From: Intestinimonas butyriciproducens
Lineage (GTDB): Bacteria > Bacillota > Clostridia > Oscillospirales > Butyricicoccaceae
Direction: 5' to 3'
DNA: 46,213 bases
Assembly: GCF_016901775.1 (NCBI RefSeq)
Contig: NZ_JACJKW010000021.1
Coordinates: forward strand, 1-46,213
The notes under the pieces are model-generated. The model saw only the letters and a list, made by a program, of their open reading frames with translations, did not search any database and was not told where the DNA came from. Below are positions 1 to 7,672 of this stretch, in pieces. Position numbers and translations under genes: made by a program. The stretch's first letter is position 1, and each line of letters opens with the position of its first letter.

Positions 1-28
1 GGTTTCTGATTTTAATCTTAATCAATCT

Positions 29-144
29 GCAAAAAGCTGCGACCTGTGCGTGGCTTTTTGCACCTCTCAAGGGGCCAGTGTGCGCCAAAGGCGTGCACGC
101 AGCCCCTTGAGAAAACTCGCAAAAGTGGACTTGTCACTTTTGCG
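29..144. other. Three consecutive hairpins upstream of the MerR gene
   Basis: Three perfect inverted repeats lie back to back: GCAAAAAGC/GCTTTTTGC (29-37/53-61), CTCAAGGGGC/GCCCCTTGAG (66-75/102-111) and CGCAAAAGTG/CACTTTTGCG (118-127/135-144). The first and third carry A/T tracts. No ORF or known RNA family was recognised. They could be a structured RNA, an element end or terminators of a gene to the left; no clear U-run terminator follows. Confidence 0.6.
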
Positions 145-185
145 AAGAGAGCGCGGGCTTTTTTGTTGTCTGTACGAAAAAATGC

Positions 186-216
186 TTGCTCGTGACCCAG
201 CGTCATAATTTATAAT
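186..216 (+). promoter_or_regulatory. MerR-type promoter with 19-bp spacer
   Basis: TTGCTC (186-191) and a perfect TATAAT (211-216) are 19 bp apart instead of 17. Inside the spacer is a dyad, TGAC-N5-GTCA (193-205). A long spacer with an operator dyad between the boxes is the classic architecture activated by MerR-family proteins, so the operon is probably autoregulated. Confidence 0.75.
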
Positions 217-235
217 GCATGCAGGAGGTGGAAGA

Positions 236-1042
236 ATGGAAATGGAAAAAGCCATTCCCACAGGGTATATGACAGTGGGACAGGTGGCAAGAAAAATGGA
301 TGTGACCGTGCGCACCTTGCAGCATTATGACCGGGAGGGGCTTTTGTCGCCTACCGCCATCAGCGCTGGAGGCCGCCGGCTTTATACAGACAAAGACATT
401 GTGCTGCTGCATCAGATCCTGGCCATGCGGCATTTGGGGTTTTCCTTAAAAGATATCAAAGATCGATTGCCGAAATTGGAAACACCGGAGCAGGTGGCCT
501 GTGCGTTGGAGGAGCAAGCGGGAGAGATTGAGCAAAAGATCCGCAGCCTCAGCCAGGCGCTTCAGGAAATCCAGGCCCTGCGCCAGGAAGTGCTGCAAAT
601 GGGCAAAGTGGATTTTGAAAAATACGCCGATATTGTAGTCAACCTTCAAATGGGAAATGAGTTTTACTGGCTCATCAAGCATTTTGATCAGGATACATTG
701 GGACATATCCGCAATCGTTTTGATCAAAAAAGCGGTCTGGAATTTATCCAAACCTTCCTTACCCTCCAGGAACGGGCGGTGAAGCTGGGAAAACAAGGGG
801 TCGCGCCTCAAAGCCCGGAAGGTCAGGCTTTTGCCAGAGAATATTGGGACATGATCACCCGTTTTACCGGTGGGGACTGGAGCCTTTTGCCCAAGCTGGA
901 ACAGATGGGGCACCTGGAAGGGGCCGACCCGGCCTGGAAGGAACGGCAGGAACAGGCCAATAAATTTGTGGAGCCGGCACTGGAGGCCTATTTTTCTGCC
1001 TTGGGTGTGGACCCCTTTGCACACACAGGAGAAAAAGCATGA
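236..1042 (+). CDS. MerR/TipA-like transcriptional regulator
   Basis: Predicted drug-responsive DNA-binding activator. The N-terminus is a MerR winged helix (TVGQVARKMDVTVRTLQHYD, about residues 8-27, followed by an arginine-rich wing), then a coiled dimerisation helix around 85-120. The last ~120 residues resemble the TipAS ligand-binding domain (motif FAREYWDMITRFTGGDW). The start at 236 follows AGGAGG at 7 nt; an ATG at 215 has no ribosome site and lies in the -10 box. The stop overlaps the ABC ATPase start (ATGA), so regulator and exporter are co-transcribed. TipAS-like domains bind thiopeptides or other bulky compounds; the ligand here is unknown. Confidence 0.88.
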   Translation: MEMEKAIPTGYMTVGQVARKMDVTVRTLQHYDREGLLSPTAISAGGRRLYTDKDIVLLHQILAMRHLGFSLKDIKDRLPKLETPEQVACALEEQAGEIEQKIRSLSQALQEIQALRQEVLQMGKVDFEKYADIVVNLQMGNEFYWLIKHFDQDTLGHIRNRFDQKSGLEFIQTFLTLQERAVKLGKQGVAPQSPEGQAFAREYWDMITRFTGGDWSLLPKLEQMGHLEGADPAWKERQEQANKFVEPALEAYFSALGVDPFAHTGEKA

Positions 1043-1851
1043 AGGCCATCCAAGTGGAAAAGTTGCGGAAAAGCTATGGGGCCCATGAAGTGCTTCGAGG
1101 GCTGGATCTGGCGGTGGAGCAGGGGGAAGTTTTTGCTCTGCTGGGGGTGAACGGAGCCGGAAAAACCACGGCTTTGGAGTGCATCCAAGGTCTGCGTTCC
1201 TATGAGAAAGGGCAGGTTTCAGTGAATGGGCGGATGGGTGTTCAGCTGCAATCGGCCAGCCTGCCGTTTTCCATCCGGGCCATGGAGGCACTTTCATTGT
1301 TTGCCCGGTGGAATGGAACAAGAGCGGAGCCGGGACTGCTGGAAACGCTGGGCATCCATGAGCTGGGAAAGCAGCTCTATGGCAAACTGTCTCCAGGACA
1401 AAAACAACGACTGCATCTGGCCTTGGCGCTGGTGGGAGACCCGGACATCCTTTTTCTGGATGAACCCACAGCAGGGCTGGATGTGCAGGGACGCATGGCA
1501 CTGCGCAACCTGCTGGCACAGCTCAAACGGCAGGGCAAAACGGTGGTGCTGACCAGCCACGACATGGGAGAAGTGGAAAATTTGTGTGATACTTTGGCCA
1601 TCTTGGCAAAGGGGAAGGTGGTGTTTGCCGGTACGCCTCAGCAGCTCCGGCAGCAGGAGGGAAGGGCGAACAAGGTTATCTTGCACACCGAGGGGGAGAC
1701 GATTTGTTTTTCGGCGGAAGATCTGGGGAGAGATCTGCTTTCTCAGCTGGAACTATGCCGGGCCGCAGGGCAAAAAGTCCTGGACATCCAGGTGGAACGG
1801 GACTCTTTGGAACAGTGCTTTCTCCGGCTGACTAAGGAGGAAAACAGATGA
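1039..1851 (+). CDS. ABC transporter ATP-binding protein (drug-export type)
   Basis: Cytoplasmic ATPase of an ABC-2-type exporter. Visible motifs are Walker A GVNGAGKT (about residues 37-44), signature LSPGQKQR, Walker B ILFLDEP and the H-loop TSHD; the C-terminal ~70 residues are the variable extension common in DrrA/CcmA-like proteins. Length (270 aa) is normal. It overlaps the merR stop by 4 nt and its own stop overlaps the permease start, so the three proteins are translationally coupled. The substrate is not evident; the TipA-like regulator suggests an antibiotic or peptide. Confidence 0.9.
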   Translation: MKAIQVEKLRKSYGAHEVLRGLDLAVEQGEVFALLGVNGAGKTTALECIQGLRSYEKGQVSVNGRMGVQLQSASLPFSIRAMEALSLFARWNGTRAEPGLLETLGIHELGKQLYGKLSPGQKQRLHLALALVGDPDILFLDEPTAGLDVQGRMALRNLLAQLKRQGKTVVLTSHDMGEVENLCDTLAILAKGKVVFAGTPQQLRQQEGRANKVILHTEGETICFSAEDLGRDLLSQLELCRAAGQKVLDIQVERDSLEQCFLRLTKEENR

Positions 1852-2552
1852 AGGGATTGTTTTATGGCGTCCTATTACAGTGGAAGATGGATCTTCGCAG
1901 CAAAACCATGCTGATTGCCTGCTATCTGGTGCCGCTGGCCTTTTTCGTTTTGATGGGAGGCATTTTTGTCTCCATTATGCCGGAGAGCCGGCAGACTCTG
2001 ACCCAGACCATGACAGTGTTCGCCATTTCCATGGGAGCGTTGATTGGTTTGCCACCTACATTGGTGGAGTTTTATGGAAGCGATATCCGCAAAGTGTATC
2101 AGGTTAGCGGCATTCCAGGATGGGTGGGGTTCGTTTTGGCCATGCTGTCGGCCTTCTGTCATCTTTTGCTCATGAGTGTGTTGCTATTTGGCCTTTCGTT
2201 TGTTTGTTTTGGTGGGGAAATCCCCTCAAATTTGCAGGAGTATGTGCTGGCTCTGATCTTGCTGCTCCTAACCTCCTTATTCATGGCCGGCGTGGTAGGG
2301 CTGGGTGTCAAAGATCAGGCCAAAACCTCGTTGTTTTCCATTTTGCTTTTTCTGCCTTCGATTTTGCTGTCGGGGGTCTTTTTCCCGGCTGAGCTGCTGT
2401 CTCCTGTTTTGGAAGGCGTGGGAAAATGCTTCCCCGCCTTCTGGGGCAGTCGTTTGCTGATGGGTGGATTTCATTGGACGGATATCTTGCCTCTTGTAGG
2501 GCTTCTGTTTTTATATGGCGGAATTTGTATTCTGCTGCTGAAAAAGAACTGA
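1848..2552 (+). CDS. ABC-2-type transporter permease
   Basis: Membrane partner of the preceding ATPase. The 234-aa protein has about six hydrophobic segments, starting with an N-terminal helix after the basic stretch WKMDLRSK and ending in LLFLYGGICILLLKKN. This is the usual topology of a one-domain ABC-2 permease, so the exporter would be a homodimer of permease plus two ATPases. The start overlaps the ATPase stop in an ATGA. It is the last gene of the merR operon; no clear terminator of its own is seen before the hairpin at 2720. Confidence 0.88.
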   Translation: MKGLFYGVLLQWKMDLRSKTMLIACYLVPLAFFVLMGGIFVSIMPESRQTLTQTMTVFAISMGALIGLPPTLVEFYGSDIRKVYQVSGIPGWVGFVLAMLSAFCHLLLMSVLLFGLSFVCFGGEIPSNLQEYVLALILLLLTSLFMAGVVGLGVKDQAKTSLFSILLFLPSILLSGVFFPAELLSPVLEGVGKCFPAFWGSRLLMGGFHWTDILPLVGLLFLYGGICILLLKKN

Positions 2553-2719
2553 GGTATTGTTCTTTGGGATTTTTTTCAGAGAATTTCATAGAAAAGCAGA
2601 AAAACTTCCCATTGTTCAGCCAATCGTCACATTTGCTGCTGGCGTTGGTGTTTGTGCTCCGGTACCGGCGGAAAAAGTGAGTTAAGCCGATTTTGGATGG
2701 TCAAATCCACGAAAAAGGC

Positions 2720-2747
2720 AAAAGGCCCAGTGCAAACTGGGCCTTTT
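2720..2747. terminator. Bidirectional terminator
   Basis: AAAAGGCCCAG/CTGGGCCTTTT, 11-bp perfect stem with a 6-nt loop. It lies 8 bp past the ABC-F stop on the minus strand and can also end the merR-ABC operon from the plus strand. Confidence 0.85.
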
Positions 2748-2755
2748 GGGCTGTT

Positions 2756-4222
2756 TTAAAGGAAAACTTTTTTGGTGGCGATGTTTTCCCGGAACGCCTG
2801 GTCATGCTCCACAAAAAGCATGGTGGGAGCAAACTGTTGGATCAGTTCCTCAATCTGAAGGCGGGAATAGATGTCCATGTAATTGAGAGGTTCATCCCAC
2901 ACATACACATGGGCCCGCTGGCAAAGGCTGCGGGCCAGCAGTACCTTTTTCTTTTGTCCCTGGGACAGATCTTCCAGGTTCTTTTCAAACTGGACCCGGG
3001 CAAAATCCATTTTACGCAAAATGGCCTTGAACAGGCTTTCGTCCAGGTCTTCCTCCACGATGAGTCGGGAAAGGCTTCCCCGAAGAAAGGAGATGTCCTG
3101 GGGCACAAGGGAGATCACAAGGCCGGAAGCCTTGTGCATTTCTCCCACATAAGGGACGGTCCCACCGGTCAGCAGCCGAAGCAGGCTGGTTTTTCCGCTG
3201 CCGTTTTTGCCGATGAGGGCCACCCGGTCTCCCTGCTCCAGGGTGAAGGACACAGGCGGGCACACCGGTGTGTGTCCATATTGCACCTGCACTTGAGAAA
3301 AGGCAGCCAGCCGCCGGGAATGAAAGGGGAGAGGAGAGAGTTTCAGGCTGGAGACCGTTTCCTGGTTTTTGAGTAGGGCCGATTTGTCCTGGATAGCCTG
3401 CTGTTGCCGTTGTTTGATCACCTGGGATCGCTTCATCATCTTGGCCGCTTTATGGCCGATGTATCCCCGGTCCACCGGGCCGTTTTGATATTTGGCTTTT
3501 TCCGCCTGCTGGGACCAGGCCGCTGAGCGCTGAGCGGCTTTTTCCAGGCGGCGGATGTCTTTTTTCAGGTTTTCCTGCTGTTTTTCCTCCATCATTTGCT
3601 GCCGCTGGAAATTTTCCATCCAGGAAGAAAAGTTCCCTTTCTGCACCTGGATATCAGCCCGATTGAAAGAGAGGAGGTGATCCACGCAGCCGTCTAGGAA
3701 GCGGCGGTCATGGGATACCAGAAGAAATCCCTGTTTTCCCCGAAGGTAGGCGGCCACTTTTCGTCGCCCTTCTTCGTCTAAGTGATTGGTGGGTTCGTCG
3801 ATGAGAAGAAAGTGTCCTTCTTTCAAAAAGAGGGCAGAAAGGAGCAATTTGGCCTGTTCTCCTTGGGAAAGGGAGGAAAAAGGACGCTCCAAAGCCGCTT
3901 CCTCCACTTCCAGCAGAGAGATCTCCCGGGCGATCTGCCAGGGCTGGGCCTGGGGGCACAGTGCGGCCAGAACTTCTCCGGCCCGATGCTGCGGATGGGG
4001 GACAGGATAGGGGAAATAATCAAACTCCACCGAAGAATGGATGGAGCCGCCATAGGGATATTCCCCCATCAACAGGCGGAGAAGGGTGGTTTTGCCTCGG
4101 CCGTTGCGGCCAATGAGCCCCAGCTTCCACCGGGTGTCGATTTGAAAGCTGGCATGAGAGAAGACCTCGTCATAGCTGGAAGGGTAGGAAAAGGTCAGAT
4201 CGGTGACTTGGATGAGAGACAT
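2756..4222 (-). CDS. Lsa-like ABC-F ribosomal protection protein
   Basis: Soluble twin-ATPase ABC-F protein of 488 aa that in this family binds the ribosomal E site and displaces lincosamide, streptogramin A or pleuromutilin antibiotics. Domain 1 has Walker A GRNGRGKT (38-45), signature LSQGEQ (118-123) and Walker B LLIDEPTNHLD; a basic, glutamine-rich inter-domain linker (about 200-300) is the antibiotic-resistance region; domain 2 has Walker A GKNGSGKT (338-345). There are no membrane segments. The N-terminus (MSLIQVTDLTFSY) closely resembles Lsa-group proteins. The start was chosen by AAGGAGG at 4229-4235; an upstream in-frame ATG lies inside the attenuator. Drug specificity cannot be read from sequence. 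Confidence 0.88.
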   Translation of the reverse strand: MSLIQVTDLTFSYPSSYDEVFSHASFQIDTRWKLGLIGRNGRGKTTLLRLLMGEYPYGGSIHSSVEFDYFPYPVPHPQHRAGEVLAALCPQAQPWQIAREISLLEVEEAALERPFSSLSQGEQAKLLLSALFLKEGHFLLIDEPTNHLDEEGRRKVAAYLRGKQGFLLVSHDRRFLDGCVDHLLSFNRADIQVQKGNFSSWMENFQRQQMMEEKQQENLKKDIRRLEKAAQRSAAWSQQAEKAKYQNGPVDRGYIGHKAAKMMKRSQVIKQRQQQAIQDKSALLKNQETVSSLKLSPLPFHSRRLAAFSQVQVQYGHTPVCPPVSFTLEQGDRVALIGKNGSGKTSLLRLLTGGTVPYVGEMHKASGLVISLVPQDISFLRGSLSRLIVEEDLDESLFKAILRKMDFARVQFEKNLEDLSQGQKKKVLLARSLCQRAHVYVWDEPLNYMDIYSRLQIEELIQQFAPTMLFVEHDQAFRENIATKKVFL

Positions 4223-4254
4223 GGAAAAACCTCCTTGGCTGCGTTTGAAACAGT

Positions 4255-4294
4255 AAAAAATGCAGGCCGAGGGAAGTCCTTTCCCCCGGCCTGC
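4255..4294 (-). promoter_or_regulatory. Attenuator (intrinsic terminator) in the ABC-F leader
   Basis: On the minus strand a 14-bp stem with one mismatch (arms 4281-4294 and 4262-4275) is followed by six U. It sits between the promoter and the ABC-F ribosome site, so most transcripts would stop before the gene. A second hairpin, CCGTCTG/CAGACGG, lies just upstream and could take part in an antiterminator. Together with the leader peptide this matches ribosome-mediated attenuation known for ABC-F and other resistance genes. Confidence 0.85.
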
Positions 4295-4387
4295 ACAGCC
4301 AAAAGAGCCGTCTGCACCAGACGGCAAAAGGAAGGAAAGGGCGCACTTCTCCTGCGGCAGCGCGGCACAAGGCCGCCAAAAGACACG

Positions 4388-4411
4388 TTACCGGCAGGAA
4401 GAGTTGCGCAT
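4388..4411 (-). CDS. Leader peptide MRNSSCR of the ABC-F gene
   Basis: A 7-codon reading frame (MRNSSCR, stop TAA) preceded by AAAGGAGTGGAAAG at ideal spacing. It lies ~35 nt downstream of the promoter and ~95 nt upstream of the attenuator. A ribosome stalled here by an antibiotic would change folding of the leader and allow read-through. Identified from position, ribosome site and length only. Confidence 0.72.
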   Translation of the reverse strand: MRNSSCR

Positions 4412-4446
4412 CTTTCCACTCCTTTCTCATCCATATTTCTTTTCAC

Positions 4447-4475
4447 ATGATACACCGGAAAGAGGTCAAATGCAA
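4447..4475 (-). promoter_or_regulatory. Promoter of the ABC-F leader
   Basis: Minus strand TTGCAT (4470-4475), 17-bp spacer, TATCAT (4447-4452). It overlaps the 3' end of the preceding amidase-domain gene. Confidence 0.6.
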
Positions 4476-4478
4476 GGG

Positions 4479-4976
4479 CTAGGGCAGATTCACATGCTTC
4501 ACATGGAGAAAGCGCATCCGGGGGGCAGCGTATGTATGGAGCGGGCGGAGATAGGCGTCATAGGTATGGGTGGCGATGAGGATGCTGTCCCGGGTGGGAA
4601 TGGGGCCGGTGCGGATGACCAGCAGGGAATGATAGAACTGGCCCTCCTGGGTGCCCAGCTGGATCACATCTCCGGGAAGCAGGCGGAAAATGGGCACTTC
4701 CTCCATCACCGGGCCGGGGCCTTTGTTTCCGGTCATGAAGTTGTAGAAAAAATCCACTCCGGTCCAGGCGGGGGCCCGGGAAGAGGGAGAGCGGTAGTAC
4801 CAGCCGAAAGTGGGGGTGAAGTTCATCACGCCGGACCCGGCATAAACGCATTGGGAGATAAAGTTGGTGCAGTCGCCCCCCAGATTTTCAAAATCCAGAA
4901 AGGCAGGATTGCGACCCAGGGCCCATTTGCGGGCATAGGCCAGGGCGGCCCGGCGGTCATAGCTTTTTTGCGGCAT
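4479..4976 (-). CDS. Amidase-domain (Amidase_6-like) protein
   Basis: The 165-aa product resembles the putative amidase domain common in Firmicutes. YDRRAALAYARKWAL is followed by GGDCTNFISQCVYAG, containing the presumed catalytic Cys of this NlpC/P60-related fold, and later by YHSLLVI with the expected His. Such domains probably act on cell-wall peptides. No signal peptide is seen with this start, chosen because AAAGGAGG precedes it by ~10 nt; a longer frame to 5177 lacks a ribosome site and would overlap the divergent promoter. A non-secreted version would be unusual, so the N-terminus or localisation remains uncertain. Confidence 0.75.
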   Translation of the reverse strand: MPQKSYDRRAALAYARKWALGRNPAFLDFENLGGDCTNFISQCVYAGSGVMNFTPTFGWYYRSPSSRAPAWTGVDFFYNFMTGNKGPGPVMEEVPIFRLLPGDVIQLGTQEGQFYHSLLVIRTGPIPTRDSILIATHTYDAYLRPLHTYAAPRMRFLHVKHVNLP

Positions 4977-5084
4977 AGTGAAGAAGCCTCCTTTGGACTT
5001 GCGATCTTTTATTATTCTATGCTGCGCTTCATCCATGGGAGAAAGTCCACAAATTAAAGGGAGAAACTTTGGCAGGGGCCTTCG

Positions 5085-5113
5085 TTGACTTTGCTTTTTT
5101 CCACCGATATAAT
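5085..5113 (+). promoter_or_regulatory. Strong sigma-A promoter of the M20 hydrolase
   Basis: TTGACT, 17-bp spacer, TATAAT; ~50 nt upstream of the start codon. Confidence 0.88.
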
Positions 5114-5166
5114 AAAACCAGTGCTGTAAAGCTGTAAAATTAAATGAAAAGGGAGTTGTGATCGTT

Positions 5167-6549
5167 ATGTCCGGCAAGATCGCCTATGAGGCCATCGACA
5201 AAAACCGTTCTCAACTGGAAAAGCTGAGCCTGGATATCTGGGCTTGCCCGGAGGGCGGATACCATGAATATAACGCCCAGAAATGGACGGCAGAGCTTTT
5301 GGAGAAAAACGGCTTCACCGTGGAGCTGGGGGCCGGGGAAGTGCCCACCGCCATCAAAGCCACCTGGGGAAGCGGCAAGCCGGTCATCGGCTTTTTGGGA
5401 GAATATGACGCTCTGCCCGGTCTGAGCCAGGAAGTGGGCACAGAGCAGAAGGCTGTGGAAGGCCAGGCTTATGGCCAGGGCTGCGGCCACAACCTGTTGG
5501 GCGTTGGCCATGTGGGCGCTGTTTTGGGCCTCAAGGCCGAAATGGAGGAAAAGGGCCTGAATGGCACTATCATTTATTTCGGATGCCCGGCGGAAGAGCT
5601 GCTTACCGGCAAATCCTTTATGGCCCGGGGCCATGCCTTTGATGGGCTGGACTGCGCCATCGCTTTCCATCCCGGCACCGCCAATGAGGTGACCATGGGC
5701 AATTCCCTGGCTCTCAACAGTGTGAAATTCCATTTCCATGGCGTCACCGCCCATGCCGGCGGCGATCCTCACAACGGCCGTTCGGCCCTGGATGCCGTGG
5801 AGCTGACCAATGTGGGCGCCAACTATCTGCGGGAGCATGTGACCACCGATGTGCGTATCCATTACACCATCACCGAAGGCGGCACGGCACCCAATATCGT
5901 TCCCGACAATGCCACTGTCTGGTACTATGTGCGGGCTCCCAAACGGGAGACTGTGGATGAGGTCTATGCCCGCCTGGTGAAGGTGGCCGAAGGCGCAGCC
6001 CATATGACCGAGACCAAGCTGGAAATCGAGTTTATGGGCGGCTGCTATCAGACCCTGAATAACGGCGTGCTGGTGGATCTGATCCATGACTGCATGGTGG
6101 AAACTCCCCAGGAGGCCTGGACAGCCGAAGAGCTGGAGTTTGCCCGGAAGCTGGACGAGGCCCGGCCCGATCAGTATGCCGCTGCCATCGCCGGTTACGG
6201 CCTGCCGGAAGGCACCCATCTCCACACCGGTGTCCTGCCTGTGGGTGTGGAAGGCAATTTCGGTTCCACCGATGTGGGCGATGTGTGCTACATCTGCCCC
6301 ACTGTCACCTTCAATACCGCCTGCGAGAATGTGGGTGCTCCTGGTCATAGCTGGCAGATCACTTCCTGCTCCGGCAGCAGCGTGGGACAGAAGGGCATGA
6401 TCTATGCCGCCAAGGCCATGGCTCTGTGGGGCCTGAAGATCCTGGAGGATCCTCAGATCCTGGAGAAGGCCCAGGAGGAATTTAAAGAGAAGACCGGCGG
6501 AAAGCCCTATCATTGCCCCATTCCCGCCGATGTGAAAGTGCCCCAGTAA
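5167..6549 (+). CDS. M20-family amidohydrolase, AbgB-like
   Basis: Predicted zinc-dependent cytoplasmic hydrolase close to the p-aminobenzoyl-glutamate hydrolase B subunit or related indole-acetyl/acyl-amino-acid hydrolases. Metal-ligand motifs are GQGCGHNL (about 103-110) and PAEE (141-144); HFHGVTAHAG marks the dimerisation (lid) domain and APGHSWQ a late active-site His. Length (460 aa) fits AbgB. ATG at 5167 lies 11 nt after GGGAG; GTG at 5158 is possible but too near. AbgB normally pairs with AbgA; no partner is adjacent, so the substrate is uncertain. Confidence 0.85.
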   Translation: MSGKIAYEAIDKNRSQLEKLSLDIWACPEGGYHEYNAQKWTAELLEKNGFTVELGAGEVPTAIKATWGSGKPVIGFLGEYDALPGLSQEVGTEQKAVEGQAYGQGCGHNLLGVGHVGAVLGLKAEMEEKGLNGTIIYFGCPAEELLTGKSFMARGHAFDGLDCAIAFHPGTANEVTMGNSLALNSVKFHFHGVTAHAGGDPHNGRSALDAVELTNVGANYLREHVTTDVRIHYTITEGGTAPNIVPDNATVWYYVRAPKRETVDEVYARLVKVAEGAAHMTETKLEIEFMGGCYQTLNNGVLVDLIHDCMVETPQEAWTAEELEFARKLDEARPDQYAAAIAGYGLPEGTHLHTGVLPVGVEGNFGSTDVGDVCYICPTVTFNTACENVGAPGHSWQITSCSGSSVGQKGMIYAAKAMALWGLKILEDPQILEKAQEEFKEKTGGKPYHCPIPADVKVPQ

Positions 6550-6550
6550 A

Positions 6551-6589
6551 AAATAAATATCCCCCGGCGAAGCCGGGGGATATTTATTT
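6551..6589 (+). terminator. Terminator after the M20 hydrolase gene
   Basis: 18-bp perfect stem (arms 6551-6568 and 6572-6589) with GAA loop and A/T-rich base. The ribosome site of the next gene starts 3 nt later, so that gene depends on read-through or on an undetected promoter. Confidence 0.85.
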
Positions 6590-6602
6590 GCAAGGAGGGA
6601 CT

Positions 6603-7169
6603 ATGGAAAAAACACAAGAAGGGCTTTTGCTTCACCGGGCTTACTCCTTTGCCGCCTTATACCACGAAGGGCAAAAGCGGAAGGGGAGTCAGGTGCCCTA
6701 CATCGCCCATCCGGCGGAGGTGGCCCAGATCCTGGCTGGGGAGGGGGCGGCGGCGGAAGTGATCTGCGCCGGCCTGCTCCACGACACCTTGGAGGATACC
6801 TCTGCCACACCACAGCAGTTGGAGGAGATCTTTGGGCCTGTGGTGCGGCAGCTGGTAGAAGGGTGCAGCGAGGACAAGAATTTGTCCTGGGAAGAGAGAA
6901 AAGAACATACTGTCCAGATGTTGAAATCTGAAATTTCAATGGATGTAAAGCTGATTACCTGTGCAGATAAACTTTCCAATCTCCGTAGCATTTGCCTGGA
7001 TTATCGGGAGTTGGGAGATGCTCTTTGGAGCCGGTTTCGCCGGGGAAAAGAAAAGCAGCGCTGGTACTACCGGGCGTTGGGGGAGGCTATGGCACCTTTG
7101 GAGAGCCGCTGGAAACTGGTTGGGGAATACCGGCAGCTTGTCAGGGAAGTCTTTCCGGAGGAAAAATGA
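6603..7169 (+). CDS. HD-domain hydrolase, MESH1/SpoT-hydrolase-like
   Basis: A 188-aa single-domain protein resembling the ppGpp-hydrolase half of RelA/SpoT and stand-alone small alarmone hydrolases. Signature residues are HRAYSFAALYHEGQKRKG (11-28), YIAHPAEVA (33-41) and the metal motif HDTLED (60-65), with a later CADKLSNL motif that also fits the family. There is no synthetase domain. The start at 6603 follows AAGGAGGG. It may lower alarmone levels, but homologous HD proteins can hydrolyse other nucleotides. Confidence 0.8.
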   Translation: MEKTQEGLLLHRAYSFAALYHEGQKRKGSQVPYIAHPAEVAQILAGEGAAAEVICAGLLHDTLEDTSATPQQLEEIFGPVVRQLVEGCSEDKNLSWEERKEHTVQMLKSEISMDVKLITCADKLSNLRSICLDYRELGDALWSRFRRGKEKQRWYYRALGEAMAPLESRWKLVGEYRQLVREVFPEEK

Positions 7170-7193
7170 AAAAGCAGGGCAACCGGAAGGGTT

Positions 7194-7358
7194 TGAACCG
7201 CCCCAGATTGTGCGGACAGCACAAAAAGGCACCGATGTAGGAAAACATGAAGTTTTAAGCGGAGAGGCGTCGCGCCAGCGGCGCCTCTCCCGTTTTGAGC
7301 TGGATGCGCTCATGGTTGTAGAAGTGGATATAGCGGTCAATCATCTCCTTCTCAATTA
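7194..7358 (-). mobile_element. IS3-family remnant: end of OrfB transposase plus terminal repeat
   Basis: The minus strand encodes only the last ~34 residues of an IS3-type OrfB (motif MIDRYIHFYNHERIQLK, stop 7255-7257). Between that stop and 7194 is a segment starting TGAACCGCCCCAGATTG, similar to IS150-group ends. The rest of the element is missing; the frame breaks at ~7356 where an IS30 fragment begins. Confidence 0.75.
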
Positions 7359-7672
7359 GTCAAGACGATCACCTGTGACCGCGGAGCAGAGTTTGCCAAC
7401 TGGCGCAAAATCGAAGAGCGGCTGCATTGTGATGTCTATTTTGCCGATCCCTATTGTGCCTGGCAGAAGGGTACAAATGAAAATCTCAATGGTCTGCTCA
7501 GAGAGTTCTATCCCAAGGGAAGAAATCTTTCTCGTGTGGCTCCTGCCACACTAAAACGAAACCTGGCGTTGATTAACGCCAGGCCTCGCAAGGTTCTTAA
7601 CTTTCATTCTGCTCAGAAACTATGGCAACTCAAGCTTAACTCCTGTTGCACTTAGTTTGACAATTCACTGTC
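7359..7672 (+). mobile_element. IS30-family transposase remnant
   Basis: An open frame without start codon (7359-7655) encodes the C-terminal ~98 residues of an IS30-type transposase: TCDRGAEFANW with a catalytic Asp, YFADPYCAWQKGTNENLNG with the catalytic Glu, then LREFYPKG. The N-terminal DNA-binding part is absent. The stop is followed by CAATTCACTGTCCG, probably the element end, which runs into the membrane-protein gene on the other strand. Confidence 0.82.

Noticed and set aside
446-1519. Long minus-strand frame antisense to merR and the ABC ATPase
   Set aside because: No ribosome site, proline/histidine-rich shadow of well-supported plus-strand genes.
2553-2690. Possible sortase-type C-terminus (LLALVFVLRYRRKK) after the permease
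   Set aside because: No LPxTG motif or upstream coding sequence; probably chance.
5140-6513. 457-codon minus-strand frame over the M20 hydrolase
   Set aside because: Mirror of a conserved plus-strand enzyme; His/Gly-rich composition typical of antisense frames in GC-rich DNA.
6961-7359. Plus-strand frame over the HD gene end and IS3 remnant
   Set aside because: No ribosome site; shadow of the HD gene followed by IS DNA.
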